Source: an uncultured bacterium (GTDB taxonomy: Bacteria; Bacteroidota; Rhodothermia; Rhodothermales; Rubricoccaceae). From it: 64,000 nucleotides of DNA. The stretch is from the NCBI GenBank assembly GCA_947493945.1, contig CANLSR010000001.1:248001-312000 (forward strand). Reading direction: 5' to 3'. The notes below the pieces were generated by a model. That model was not told the DNA's origin and did no database searches. It was given only the letters and a program-made list of their open reading frames with translations. Positions 7,858 through 16,312 of this stretch are shown here, piece after piece. A program made the position numbers and the translations under genes. Position 1 is the first letter of the stretch; the number at the start of each line of letters is the position of its first letter.

Positions 7858-8291
7858 GGCCGGGCCGCCCACAGCACCCAGGCGATCAGGACCAGCTGCA
7901 ACGGCAGCCGCAGCATCAGCGCCCAGCGCGGCGCGATCCGGCGGAAGCGCTGGGACTGGCGGGCCATGTAGACGTTGGCGGGGAAGACGGCGACGAGCAG
8001 CGCCACCAGCCCCCAGCCGGCCCAGACGCGCAGCGCCGGCACCAGGAGCCCCAACCCACCGGCGATCTCGGCGACGCCGCTGAGGTAGACCAGCAGCCGA
8101 GGCGCCGGCAGGCTCGGCGGCACGATCGCCTCGAACAGCCGGGGCCGGACCAGGTGCAGCACGCCGGCCCCGACGAACGCCGCCGCCAGCAGCGCGACCG
8201 AGGCGGCCTGCGCGGTGCCGTCCGGCAGGCCGATCACGGCCGCGACCGCGCCGCTGGCGGTGCCGACGGGCGGGCGGGCCGGCAGGCTCAC
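7854..8291 (-). CDS. DoxX-family membrane protein
   Basis: This 145-residue integral membrane protein has about four hydrophobic helices (roughly 30-45, 65-85, 88-105 and 125-143). The family-typical segments are HLVRPRLFEAIVPP near 46 and YLSGVAEIAGGLGLL near 69. DoxX-like proteins are often tied to quinone or thiol redox, but the role is mostly unknown. It starts with GTG at 8291 overlapping the fabI stop (GTGA), and its own stop overlaps the peptidase GTG in the same way. The three genes are therefore probably translationally coupled. Confidence 0.85.
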   Translation of the reverse strand: MSLPARPPVGTASGAVAAVIGLPDGTAQAASVALLAAAFVGAGVLHLVRPRLFEAIVPPSLPAPRLLVYLSGVAEIAGGLGLLVPALRVWAGWGLVALLVAVFPANVYMARQSQRFRRIAPRWALMLRLPLQLVLIAWVLWAARP

Positions 8292-9127
8292 GCGTCCTCG
8301 TGGATCGCCTGGCCGGTCATCTGCTCCACGAGCGCGTCCGAGATGCCCATGGCCGAGAAGCCGCCGTCGTGGTAGAGCGTCTGCATGGTGACCATCCGCG
8401 CGTAGTCGCTCAGGAGCGTGACGCAGTAGTCGGCGCAGCTTGCGGCGTCGGCGTTGCCCAGCGGCGCCACCTTGTCGGCAAAGTCGTACATGGCGTCGAA
8501 GCCCGAGATGCCGCCGCCGGCCGTCGTGCGCGTGGGGCTCTGGGAGACCGCGTTGATGCGGATGCCGCGCCGGCCCAGCCGGTAGCCGAACGAGCGCACG
8601 ATGGACTCCAGGAGCGCCTTGGCGTCGCCCATCTCGGAGTACTCCGAGAAGATGCGCTGGGCGCCGATGTAGCTCATCGCCAGGACCGACCCGCCGTCGC
8701 TCAGCGACCCGGTCTCCAGCGCGGCGCGGACCATCCGGTGGAGCGACACGGCCGAGATGTCGAGGCTCTTGAGGTACCACTCGTACTTGAGCTCCTCGTA
8801 GGCCTTCCCCTTGCGCACGTTCATGCCCATCCCGATGGAGTGGACCACGAAGTCGAGCGGCCCGCCCAGCGCCTCCGTCGACTGCGTGAACAGGTCGGCC
8901 AGCTCGCCGTCCTTGGTCGCGTCGGCGTAGATGATCGGGCTGCCGCCGGTGGCCTCCGCCAGCTCGTCGAGCTGGCCGAAGCGGCTGGCCACGGGCGCGT
9001 TGGTGAGCACGAAGCGGGCGCCCTCGCGGTGGGCCGCGTGGGCCAGCGCCCAGGCGATGGAGTTGGGGTCGAGGGCGCCGGAGATGACGCCGGTCTTGCC
9101 GGCGAGGAGCCCGTGGGAATCGGCCAT
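8288..9127 (-). CDS. fabI: Enoyl-[acyl-carrier-protein] reductase (NADH)
   Basis: This 279-residue SDR enzyme catalyses the last step of each fatty-acid elongation round. The N-terminal SGALDPNSIAWALA is the FabI-type dinucleotide site. The catalytic Tyr-(x6)-Met-x3-Lys layout is seen in YSEMGDAK, and SQSPTRTTAGGGISGF matches the substrate-loop region of FabI (SAGPIRTLA...). The length is normal. The ATG at 9127 is supported by a TAGCTTGG box 23 nt upstream. It heads a run with the DoxX-like and M1 peptidase genes. Confidence 0.95.
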   Translation of the reverse strand: MADSHGLLAGKTGVISGALDPNSIAWALAHAAHREGARFVLTNAPVASRFGQLDELAEATGGSPIIYADATKDGELADLFTQSTEALGGPLDFVVHSIGMGMNVRKGKAYEELKYEWYLKSLDISAVSLHRMVRAALETGSLSDGGSVLAMSYIGAQRIFSEYSEMGDAKALLESIVRSFGYRLGRRGIRINAVSQSPTRTTAGGGISGFDAMYDFADKVAPLGNADAASCADYCVTLLSDYARMVTMQTLYHDGGFSAMGISDALVEQMTGQAIHEDA

Positions 9128-9150
9128 GTCGGGGGTCGGGGGAGGGACCG

Positions 9151-9158
9151 CCAAGCTA
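9151..9158 (-). promoter_or_regulatory. -7-like box TAGCTTGG of fabI
   Basis: TAGCTTGG on the minus strand ends 23 nt before the fabI ATG, the same spacing seen for cls, metH and the lipoprotein at 58931. Confidence 0.55.
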
Positions 9159-9205
9159 CGGAGGCCGGCGCCGGCTGCGGGGCCGCCGCTCGGGCCGCCC
9201 GCCCG

Positions 9206-9227
9206 GCTGGCGGTCGGCGCCGCCAGC
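9206..9227 (-). terminator. Inverted pair hairpin downstream of the receiver-domain gene
   Basis: GCTGGCGG (9206-9213) and CCGCCAGC (9220-9227) form an 8-bp stem with a 6-nt loop, lying 44 nt past the leftward gene that ends at 9271. There is no T-tract. Confidence 0.45.
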
Positions 9228-9270
9228 GGGGCGCCGGGGCTGGAGGACGCCACGCCGTGGCGCCCCCCGC

Positions 9271-9645
9271 TCACCCGCCGGCCAGCAGCGCCTCGACGGC
9301 GGCGAGCATCTCGGCCTTCATCACCGGCTTCGACAGGTAGCCGTCGAAGCCCGCGGCGAGGCAGCGGGCGCGGTCCTCGGGCGACGCGTGCGCCGTCAGC
9401 GCGAGGGCGCGGACCGACGCCGTCTCGCGGTCGGCGCGGAGGCGCTGGATCAGGTCCAGCCCGGTCATGCCGCCCTGGTAGTTGAGGTCCAGCAGCGCCG
9501 CGTCGACGCCCTCGGCGATGCGCTCGGCGGCCTCCTCGGCCGTGGTCGCCGTGACCACCTCGTAGTCGCGCCGCAGGTAGAGCGTGAACAGGTGGAGGTT
9601 CTCGGGGTAGTCGTCGGCGACGAGGAGCGTGGGCCGGACCTGCAT
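9271..9645 (-). CDS. Stand-alone response-regulator receiver domain
   Basis: This 124-residue CheY-like protein has no output domain. The acidic pocket Asp11-Asp12, phospho-acceptor Asp53 (LLDLNY), Thr84 (ALTAH) and Lys106 (YLSKP) are all present, so it should be phosphorylatable. Partners are unknown: no histidine kinase is encoded nearby. The start is ATG at 9645. It lies 143 bp upstream of fabI on the same strand, but hairpin 9206-9227 and the fabI box between them argue for separate transcription. Confidence 0.92.
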   Translation of the reverse strand: MQVRPTLLVADDYPENLHLFTLYLRRDYEVVTATTAEEAAERIAEGVDAALLDLNYQGGMTGLDLIQRLRADRETASVRALALTAHASPEDRARCLAAGFDGYLSKPVMKAEMLAAVEALLAGG

Positions 9646-9764
9646 TGGGGAGCGCGAGTGGGGGCCCCTGGAGAATCGGCTCCGGGGCCGTCCATCTTAA
9701 GCACGCGCCCCGCCCCCCGCGCGCCCCTCCGCAGGGCACGCCGTCCCGCTGGCGGGGCGCGTTG

Positions 9765-10595
9765 TCAAGCGGGCGCCTGCAGCACCTCGCGGTAGGCGAC
9801 GGCCAGCGGCCGGACGGCCTCCCTCAAGTCCCCGAACACGCCGGGCCCCGCGGCCACCAGCCCGCCCGTGGTCACGGGGTCGGCGCCGTCCCACAGCCCG
9901 GCCACGCGCCCGCCGGCGGCCTCCACCAGCACCACGCCGGCGGCGATGTCCCAGGGCGCCAGGCCGGCCTCGAAAAACCCGTCGAAGCGGCCCGCCGCCG
10001 TCCACGCCAGGTCGATGGCCGCGGCGCCGTGTCGCCGGATCCCGCGCGTCTGGCGGATCACGGCCTCGAAGGCCGTCAGGTAGCCGGCGACGTAGCGGTA
10101 GTCGCGGAACGGGACGCCGGTCGAGATCAGCGAGTCGGTCAGGCTCGTCGCCTCCGACACCGACGCGGGCGTGCCCGAGACGGTCAGCCCGGCGCCGCGC
10201 GCGGCCGAGAACAGCTCGCCCGACGACACGTCGAGCACCACGCCGACCACGCCCACGCCGTCGACGCGCAGGCCGATGGAGACGGCGTAGGGCGGCACGC
10301 CGTGCGAAAAGTTGGTCGTGCCGTCGAGCGGGTCCACGATCCAGACGCGGCCCCGGTCCAGCCGCTCGGTCCCATCGGCGCCCTCCTCGCCGACGACGGT
10401 GTCGTCGGGGAACGACTGGCGGAGCGCGTCGACGACGATCCGCTCGGAGCCCTCGTCGACGAACGTGACGTAGTCGTGGACGCCTTTGAGGCGGAGCTCG
10501 TCGGCGCTGAGGCCGCCGGCGTGGGGGCGGATAAAGGCGGTGGCGGCGTGGGCGGCGGCCTCGGCGGCGCGGCGCTCGGAGTCGTAGTCGGTCAT
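9765..10595 (-). CDS. suhB: Inositol-1-monophosphatase family protein
   Basis: This 276-residue Mg-dependent phosphatase has the signature WIVDPLDGTTNF (85-96), GEEG metal ligands near 69-72 and the C-terminal WDIAAGVVLVEAAGG motif. Family members hydrolyse inositol or other small phosphates such as fructose-1,6-bisphosphate, 3'-phosphoadenosine phosphate or histidinol phosphate. The precise substrate is not clear, so the symbol is by family only. It is transcribed away from the lipoprotein gene starting near 10652, leaving only a short shared upstream region. Confidence 0.88.
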   Translation of the reverse strand: MTDYDSERRAAEAAAHAATAFIRPHAGGLSADELRLKGVHDYVTFVDEGSERIVVDALRQSFPDDTVVGEEGADGTERLDRGRVWIVDPLDGTTNFSHGVPPYAVSIGLRVDGVGVVGVVLDVSSGELFSAARGAGLTVSGTPASVSEATSLTDSLISTGVPFRDYRYVAGYLTAFEAVIRQTRGIRRHGAAAIDLAWTAAGRFDGFFEAGLAPWDIAAGVVLVEAAGGRVAGLWDGADPVTTGGLVAAGPGVFGDLREAVRPLAVAYREVLQAPA

Positions 10596-10651
10596 GGGCC
10601 GTGCAACCCCGGCCGCCGGGGCGGGTTCTGACGGCCGCCCTCCTCCGTGCC

Positions 10652-11380
10652 GTGCCTGCTCGCCTGCTCGTCTGCCTCGCCCTGCTGGCCCTCAGCGCCG
10701 GCTGCGCCGACGAGGCGCCCGCCCCGGTCTCGGCCGAGACCGAGGCCGAGCGGCTGCTGTCGGCCGTCGTGGCGTCGGCCGTCGCGCCGGCCTTCGAGCG
10801 CGCCCGCACCCACCGCGCCGACGTGACGGTCTCGGTCTACGACGCCCACGTCGTGGCCGGGCAGGAGACGGCGACCGTGGTCCAGGCCGGCGACTCGGTG
10901 CAGGTGACGGACCGGGCCGCCAGAGGCGTGCTCTCGGGCGACGCCACGGCCGCGCCGCGCCTGCGCGACCCGATCGCGCCGGCGCTGCCCCAGGACCCGC
11001 CCTACCTCGACCCGTCGATCCGCGAGGCCTACCGCGTGTCGGTCCTGGGCGACACCATGATCGCCGGCACGCCGTTCCGCCGCGTCCAGGCCGTGCTCGC
11101 CGACGAGTCCCGCCAGCTGGGCGTGCGCCGCGTCTGGGCCGCCGTCGGCGCCGACGGCCAGGTCGGCGCCATCGAAGTCGACCGCCGGTCGGACTCGGTC
11201 CTCTACGACGAGACCAGCCACGTGCGCGTGGACCTGGCGCCGGGGCCGAGCGGCTGGGTGCCGCGCCGCGTCGTGACCGACACCCGGACCGACGTCCCCC
11301 TCGCCGACCCGGCCCACGTCCGCACTGTCTGGACGGTCCGCGAGGTCGACGGCCAGCCGGTCCGCCGCGATGGGCGCTAG
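10652..11380 (+). CDS. Conserved-type lipoprotein of unknown function
   Basis: I do not recognise the family. The product of about 242 residues has a hydrophobic N-terminus ending in a lipobox (LSAGC), so it is probably an envelope lipoprotein. The rest is hydrophilic, without transmembrane segments or catalytic motifs I can name. I prefer the GTG at 10652, which gives a short signal peptide. The open frame allows a GTG at 10601, but that would leave only five bases to the divergent phosphatase start. It precedes a REP-like repeat and birA. Confidence 0.65.
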   Translation: MPARLLVCLALLALSAGCADEAPAPVSAETEAERLLSAVVASAVAPAFERARTHRADVTVSVYDAHVVAGQETATVVQAGDSVQVTDRAARGVLSGDATAAPRLRDPIAPALPQDPPYLDPSIREAYRVSVLGDTMIAGTPFRRVQAVLADESRQLGVRRVWAAVGADGQVGAIEVDRRSDSVLYDETSHVRVDLAPGPSGWVPRRVVTDTRTDVPLADPAHVRTVWTVREVDGQPVRRDGR

Positions 11381-11406
11381 ACGCTGCACGCACGCTCGCT
11401 GCACCT

Positions 11407-11517
11407 GTCATCCTGAGCAGGGCGAAGGATCTCAACTCGGTCCTTCGAGCCCATCGGTGCCGTCGCCAACGGCCTGCACGTCCGGCATCGAGATCCTTCG
11501 CTGGCGCTCAGGATGAC
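11407..11517. repeat. REP/MITE-like element with 27-28-bp imperfect inverted ends
   Basis: The left end (11407-11433, beginning GTCATCCTGAGC and finishing GCGAAGGATCTC) and the right end (11490-11517) are inverted copies, identical in the outer 12 and inner 11-12 bases. They enclose about 56 bp. Short non-autonomous elements with TCATCCTGAG...GAAGGATCT ends are widespread in bacterial genomes. The right end contains CGCCAGCG and supplies the ATG used by birA. Confidence 0.8.
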
Positions 11518-12268
11518 AACACAGGAGTTTCGTGGGAGCGCTAGGCTGGGCACGCCGGCTCGCCACCTGGCCTCGGTGGGCTCGACGATGACCGAGGCCG
11601 CGTCGTGGGCCGCCCAGGGCGCGCCGCACGGCGCCGTGGTCGTGGCCGAGCACCAGACCGACGGGCGCGGGCGCCACGGCCGGGCGTGGACGGCCGCGCC
11701 GGGCGAGGGCCTGCTGTTCACGGTCGTGCTCCGGCCCGAGCTGGAGCCGTCGCGGCTGGGCCTCGTCCCGCTGGCGGCCGGGCTGGGCGTGGCCGAGGCC
11801 GTGGCGGCGCGGGGCGTCGAGGCCCAGATCAAGTGGCCCAACGACGTCCGCGTGGGCGGGCGGAAGCTGGCGGGCCTGCTGGCCGAGGCGTCCCACGGAC
11901 GCGGCGGAGCCGTCGTGCTGCTGGGCGTCGGCCTCAACGTCGGCCAGTCGGCTTTCCCGGGCGAGTTGGCGGCCACGTCGATCGGGCTGGAAACCGGAGC
12001 GCCGGCCCGGCCGCTCGACCTCCTCTCCCCCATCTTGCGGGCCATCGAGCGCCGGCTGAGTCAGGCCCGCACCGACCCGGCGCGGCTCGTCGCAGACGTG
12101 GAGGCCCAGATGGAAGGGATCGGCCAGGCGGTCACGGTGCGCGAACACGCGACCGGCGCGGTCCTGGCCGACGGCCGGGCGCTCGGCCTGGCGGCCGACG
12201 GCGCGTTGCGGGTCGACACCGGAACCGGCGAGCGCGCGGTCTACGCCGGCGAGACCACGCTGTCATGA
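11513..12268 (+). CDS. birA: Biotin--[biotin carboxyl-carrier protein] ligase
   Basis: This 251-residue ligase activates biotin as biotinyl-AMP and transfers it to the carrier lysine. The ATP/biotin motif GRGRHGRAW lies near 52-60 and the catalytic-lysine segment QIKWPNDV near 103-110, followed by GRKLAGLLAE. There is no N-terminal DNA-binding domain, so it is the mono-functional type without repressor activity. The only good ATG (11513) lies inside the right end of the REP-like repeat. The stop overlaps the next gene as ATGA. A likely substrate, the biotin-carrier protein at 13394, is one gene away. Confidence 0.92.
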   Translation: MTTQEFRGSARLGTPARHLASVGSTMTEAASWAAQGAPHGAVVVAEHQTDGRGRHGRAWTAAPGEGLLFTVVLRPELEPSRLGLVPLAAGLGVAEAVAARGVEAQIKWPNDVRVGGRKLAGLLAEASHGRGGAVVLLGVGLNVGQSAFPGELAATSIGLETGAPARPLDLLSPILRAIERRLSQARTDPARLVADVEAQMEGIGQAVTVREHATGAVLADGRALGLAADGALRVDTGTGERAVYAGETTLS

Positions 12269-13272
12269 CGCTCGTCACCGGCGCCACCGGATTCGTCGGC
12301 TCCGCGCTCGTCCGCCAGTTGCTGGCGGCGGGCGGGCCGGTGCGCGTGCTGCGGCGCGAGTCGTCGTCGCTGGACCTGCTCGGCGCGTCGGCGGGCCGGG
12401 TCGAGCACGCCGTCGGCGACGTGACCGACGCCGAGTCGGTGTACCGCGCGGCGGAGGGCGTGGAGACCGTGTACCACGTCGCGGCCACGGTGGCGTTCGG
12501 GCGCCGCGCCCGGGCCCGGCTGCGCGCGGTCAACGTCGGGGGCACGGCGAACGTGGTCAACGCCGCGCTGGCGGCCGGCGTCGGGCGGCTCGTCCACACG
12601 TCGAGCATCGCGGCGCTGGGGCGGCCCGCCCGGGCGGGCGTGCTGGACGAGACGGCGACCTGGACGCGCTCGCGGCTCAACACGGCCTACGCCGTCAGCA
12701 AGCGCGACGCCGAGCGCGAGGTGCTGCGGGGCGTGGCCGAGGGCCTCGACGCCGTGATCGCCAGCCCGGCGCTGGTGTTCGGGCCGGGCCGGCCGGGCGA
12801 GGGCACGACGGCGCTCGCCCAGCGGCTCGCCGCCGGCCGCATGCCGCTGACTAGCGTCGTCCCTGGCGGGGTGGCGCCGCCCGGCGCGACGGCCGTGGTC
12901 GACGTCGAGGACGTGGCCGCGGGCTTGCGCGCCGCGCGCGCGCGCGGCGCCACCGGCGAGCGCTACCTGCTGGCCGCCGAGAACCTGCCGTGGACCGAGA
13001 TCCTCGTCACGCTGGCGGCGGCGCTGGGCGTGGAGGCGCCGACGCGCACGGCGCCTCCGTGGCTCTTGACCGCGGGCGGCGTGCTGGGCGAGACCTGGGC
13101 GGCCGCCACGGGCTCGGAGCCGGACCTGACGTTGGAGACGGCCCGCAACGCCGCCGCGGCGGTCCGCTACGACGGCTCGCGCGCCGAGCGCCAGCTGGGC
13201 GTGACGTACCGCCCGTTCTCGGAGACGGCCCGCCGGATCGCCGCCGCGCTGGCGGACGGGCTGGGCGCGTAG
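12265..13272 (+). CDS. NAD(P)-dependent epimerase/dehydratase (extended SDR)
   Basis: This 335-residue Rossmann protein has nucleotide motif GATGFVG at 6-12, HTSSIAALG near 111 and the catalytic YxxxK as YAVSK near 145. The overall pattern resembles dihydroflavonol-reductase-like or hopanoid/NDP-sugar SDRs; the substrate cannot be assigned. Its ATG overlaps the birA stop by four bases, which suggests coupling even though no functional link to biotin is obvious. The 3' end is followed by a 121-bp gap before the biotin carrier gene. Confidence 0.85.
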   Translation: MTLVTGATGFVGSALVRQLLAAGGPVRVLRRESSSLDLLGASAGRVEHAVGDVTDAESVYRAAEGVETVYHVAATVAFGRRARARLRAVNVGGTANVVNAALAAGVGRLVHTSSIAALGRPARAGVLDETATWTRSRLNTAYAVSKRDAEREVLRGVAEGLDAVIASPALVFGPGRPGEGTTALAQRLAAGRMPLTSVVPGGVAPPGATAVVDVEDVAAGLRAARARGATGERYLLAAENLPWTEILVTLAAALGVEAPTRTAPPWLLTAGGVLGETWAAATGSEPDLTLETARNAAAAVRYDGSRAERQLGVTYRPFSETARRIAAALADGLGA

Positions 13273-13393
13273 CCAGGGCTGAGCACGTGACTAGACCCGA
13301 CGCCCCCGCGTGTGCCGCGCGAGCCGGCGCGCGGCCTCCGCGTGTACCAAGCGCACGCGCGTCCGCGCGTCCGCGTCTCTGGTATCTTGCCGC

Positions 13394-13903
13394 ATGGCCC
13401 TCGACCTCCGCACCGGCGACCAGTCCCTCACCCTCGACCACGCCGAAGGCGCGCCCACCGTCGATGGCGCCGCGCTCGACGTCCGCCAGCGGCGCCTGGG
13501 CACGACCGGCGACACGTCCGAGACGCTCCTGCTCGTCGTCGACGGCCGGCCCCGCGTGGTCACCGTCGAGCGCGACGGCGGCGAGACCCGGGTCTGGGTC
13601 GACGGGGCGCCCGTCGAGGTCGGGGTCAAGACCGAGGCCGACTTGCTCCTGGAGCGCTTCGGGCTCGACGCCGGCGACGCCGGGGCCGACCGCGAGATCA
13701 AGGCGCCCATGCCCGGCCTGGTGCTCCGCGTGCTCGTCGAGCCGGGCCAGGCCGTCGAGGCCGGGCAGGGCGTGGTGGTCCTGGAGGCCATGAAGATGGA
13801 GAACGAGCTGACGGCGCCGGCCGCGGGCACCGTCGCCGCCGTCCACGCCGCCCCGGGCGGCGCCGTGGCCAAGGGCGACCTGCTGATCGAGATCGACCCC
13901 TGA
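13394..13903 (+). CDS. Biotin carboxyl carrier protein / biotin-lipoyl attachment domain protein
   Basis: This 169-residue protein has an N-terminal beta-rich segment and a C-terminal biotinyl domain (about 100-169) with the canonical EAMKME motif; the lysine is the biotinylation site. The preceding APMPGLV and following TAPAAGTV are standard. Such short carriers serve acyl-CoA or other biotin-dependent carboxylases; no carboxylase subunit is encoded here. A TATCTTGC box (13383-13390) lies only 3 nt before the ATG at 13394, so either the mRNA is nearly leaderless or the true promoter lies elsewhere. Confidence 0.9.
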   Translation: MALDLRTGDQSLTLDHAEGAPTVDGAALDVRQRRLGTTGDTSETLLLVVDGRPRVVTVERDGGETRVWVDGAPVEVGVKTEADLLLERFGLDAGDAGADREIKAPMPGLVLRVLVEPGQAVEAGQGVVVLEAMKMENELTAPAAGTVAAVHAAPGGAVAKGDLLIEIDP

Positions 13904-13972
13904 GTCCTCCTCCGGCCCGCCCCCGCCGCGCTGGCGGTTCGCACTGGCGGCCGGCGTCTCTGCCCCCTCCCC

Positions 13973-14686
13973 ATGCCTCTCCTGCTGCTCAGCAACTCGA
14001 CGTCGCCCGGGCGGCCGTACCTGGCGCACGCGCGCGACTGGATCGCGGAGGTCGTCGGCCCAGCCCGGCGCGTGGCGTTCGTGCCCTACGCCGCCGTCAC
14101 GTTCTCCTACGACGACTACGCCGCGCGCGTGAGCCAGGCGCTCGACGGGCTGGGGCTGGACGTCGTGGGCGTCCACACCGCCGACGACCCGGCCGAGGCG
14201 GTCCGCCAGTCGGAGGCGGTGTTCGTGGGCGGCGGCAACACGTTCCACCTGCTCCGCGCGTGCGCCCGCCACGGCCTGGTCGAGGCCGTCCGCGAGCGCG
14301 TGGCCGAGGGCGCGCCCTACGTGGGCTGGAGCGCCGGCTCCAACCTGGCGTGCCCCACCATCCGCACCACCAACGACATGCCCATCGTGGAGCCGCCGTC
14401 GCTCGACGCGCTGGGCCTGGTGCCGGTCCAGGTCAACCCGCACTACACCGACGCGCACCCCGACGGGCACCAGGGCGAGACGCGCGCCCAGCGGCTGGCG
14501 GAGTTCGTGGCCGCCAACCCCGACGCGCCCGTCGTGGGTCTGCCCGAGGGCACCGCCGTCCGGGTGTCGGGCGGAGACGTCCGGCTCTTGGGCGACGGCG
14601 CCCCGCGCGTGTTCGACGGCGCGACGCCGGGGGGCCGAGCGGCCGCGGCGGGCGAGGCGGAGGCGCTGTTCGCGCCGGGCCGCTAG
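13973..14686 (+). CDS. pepE: Dipeptidase E (alpha-aspartyl dipeptidase, S51)
   Basis: This 237-residue class-I glutamine-amidotransferase-like serine peptidase removes N-terminal Asp from dipeptides. The nucleophile elbow GWSAGSN (about 120-126) holds the catalytic Ser. GGGNTFHLL near 82 and QVNPHYTDAH near 150 (probable catalytic His region) match the family. The length is typical. The start is ATG at 13973, 69 bp after the biotin carrier gene. It is convergent with the lipoprotein gene whose stop begins at the very next base, 14687. Confidence 0.92.
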   Translation: MPLLLLSNSTSPGRPYLAHARDWIAEVVGPARRVAFVPYAAVTFSYDDYAARVSQALDGLGLDVVGVHTADDPAEAVRQSEAVFVGGGNTFHLLRACARHGLVEAVRERVAEGAPYVGWSAGSNLACPTIRTTNDMPIVEPPSLDALGLVPVQVNPHYTDAHPDGHQGETRAQRLAEFVAANPDAPVVGLPEGTAVRVSGGDVRLLGDGAPRVFDGATPGGRAAAAGEAEALFAPGR

Positions 14687-15391
14687 CTAGAGCGAGCCGG
14701 CCAGGTCGGCGGCGACGCCTGCCCCCAGCCGCACCACGTCGGCGTTCTGGGACTCGGCGCCGCTCTCGATGCCGCTCACGGCCTGCGACATGGCGTCCTG
14801 AACGCCCGCGTCGGTGACGCGCGCGCGGCTCGCCTCCCACCGCTGGGCCAGCGCCGACGCGCTCGCCCGGAGCGCCCGCCAGTCGGGCAGCGGCGACCGG
14901 GCCAGCGCCGACACCACGAGCGCGTCGGCCCGGAGCCGGGCGGGGTCGGCGTCGGGCCGGGACGCCGTGAGCACGCGGTAGGCGCGGGCCGCCGCGACGG
15001 CCACGCCGGCCCGGTCGCCACGCTGGGCCGCCGACCGCACGACGCGCCGGAGCGAGTCGAGCGACGGCGAGCGCGGCTGGAGCGCGCCGACCTGAGCGTC
15101 GGCCGCGCCGACGACGCGCGCGAGCGTCTGGGCGTCGGCGTCGGGCGCGCGGCTGACCACGTCCAACAGGGCGCCCTCGGCCGCCCCTTGCTGCGCGGCG
15201 ACGGTCGGGCCGCTCGGGCGCAGAGCGGCCGAGTCAGCGCCGGTGACCACCGTGAACGTGTCCGCCCGGTCTCGCAGGGGCGGCGTGACCACCCGGGCCG
15301 ACGTGGTGTCGAGCGGGGCGTCACCGCTGGTGCCGCCGGTCTCCACCTGGCATCCGGCGACGATCAGAAAGAGGACGAGCAGTCGGGTCAT
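14687..15391 (-). CDS. Lipoprotein of unknown function
   Basis: I do not recognise the family. This 234-residue product has a short lipoprotein signal (LIVAGC) at the N-terminus. A Thr/Ser-rich linker follows, then an Ala/Arg-rich, probably all-helical domain with heptad-like spacing (about 70-234). No catalytic motif is visible. The ATG at 15391 was chosen because the lipobox follows immediately; the longer frame upstream is not protein-like. A perfect TAACTTTG box lies about 120 nt upstream. Confidence 0.7.
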   Translation of the reverse strand: MTRLLVLFLIVAGCQVETGGTSGDAPLDTTSARVVTPPLRDRADTFTVVTGADSAALRPSGPTVAAQQGAAEGALLDVVSRAPDADAQTLARVVGAADAQVGALQPRSPSLDSLRRVVRSAAQRGDRAGVAVAAARAYRVLTASRPDADPARLRADALVVSALARSPLPDWRALRASASALAQRWEASRARVTDAGVQDAMSQAVSGIESGAESQNADVVRLGAGVAADLAGSL

Positions 15392-15510
15392 CGGGGGGCG
15401 TCGTGGAGACGTTCGGCCTCGCCGTGGATCAGGCGGCGCGAGTTGCCCGGCGTGCGGGCCAAGAGCCGGGCGGCCCCAGAGCCGGGCGGACCGGGCAGCT
15501 CGGGGGACGA

Positions 15511-15518
15511 CAAAGTTA
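15511..15518 (-). promoter_or_regulatory. Bacteroidota-type -7 box TAACTTTG
   Basis: There is an exact TAnnTTTG match on the minus strand, 119 nt before the lipoprotein ATG at 15391. It would give a leader of roughly 110 nt, longer than usual here. The rest of 15392-15669 shows no gene. Confidence 0.4.
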
Positions 15519-15669
15519 CAGACGCGGCGACGGGTCACGTCCGCCCTGGGACTCGGCAGGCGCTCCGGCCACCGCCGCCGCACACGGCGTGGGCAGCGAG
15601 CACGGGCGCCCCCTTGGGTCCGAGGGTCCGGCCGGTCTCCTCGACCCGGCTCTGCCCTCGCGAGGGTAC

Positions 15670-16227
15670 CTACCCGCCCTCCCCGGCGGCGCGCTGGGCG
15701 AAGGCCATCACCAGCCGGGCGTGGGCGGCCACCAGGTCCACCAAGCCGGTCTGGGCCAGACGAGCGTCGGGCGAGGTGGGGAGCTTGGGCGGCGAGACGC
15801 GGCCCATCCACAGCGGCATCTTGTCGCGGAGCACGCTCGGACCGGGAAAGCGCCCCGGCGCGAGGTGGGCGCCGTAGAACTGCGCTTTGCGGTCGAGCCG
15901 GTCGTACACGCTCTGGTCCGGCGTCACGTCGCCCTCACCGCCAGCGGCAACCATCTGGGCGCCCAAGAGGAAGTCGTGGTAGAGGAACGGCAGCTCCGCC
16001 AGCGCCGGCCCCACGGCCGCCAGCGCCTCGGGGCGCTCGCGCAGGCCCGTCTCCGCCGCGCGCGCGGTCACGGTCGCGATCAGCGCCAGCGTCTCCTCGG
16101 CGACGAGCCCCGGGTCCGCCTGGTCGGTCAGCGTCGGCCGCACGGCGCGGACGACGTCCTGGACGGTCGAGAGCGCCCCGCTGGCGGCGAAGGTCGCCAC
16201 GCGGGCGGCGAGGGCGGCGTCGGACAC
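15670..16227 (-). CDS. Hypothetical protein, possibly helical
   Basis: I do not recognise the family. The product of about 185 residues is Ala/Leu-rich, soluble, mostly helical in character and has no signal peptide. A conserved-looking segment with Asp-Lys-Met-Pro-Leu-Trp-Met lies near residue 137. The GTG at 16227 was chosen because upstream residues (Pro/Arg-rich) look like non-coding translation. It lies 85 bp downstream of floA on the same strand, where many genomes place an nfeD gene, but it does not resemble NfeD. Confidence 0.6.
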   Translation of the reverse strand: MSDAALAARVATFAASGALSTVQDVVRAVRPTLTDQADPGLVAEETLALIATVTARAAETGLRERPEALAAVGPALAELPFLYHDFLLGAQMVAAGGEGDVTPDQSVYDRLDRKAQFYGAHLAPGRFPGPSVLRDKMPLWMGRVSPPKLPTSPDARLAQTGLVDLVAAHARLVMAFAQRAAGEGG

Positions 16228-16312
16228 GGGAGGGCGGGGGGTTCGGGGGACGGGGGACGCCGGGAGCACGGGGTTCAGAGGGCGCGCCTCGCCGGCCGGC
16301 CCCTGGGCCTCG

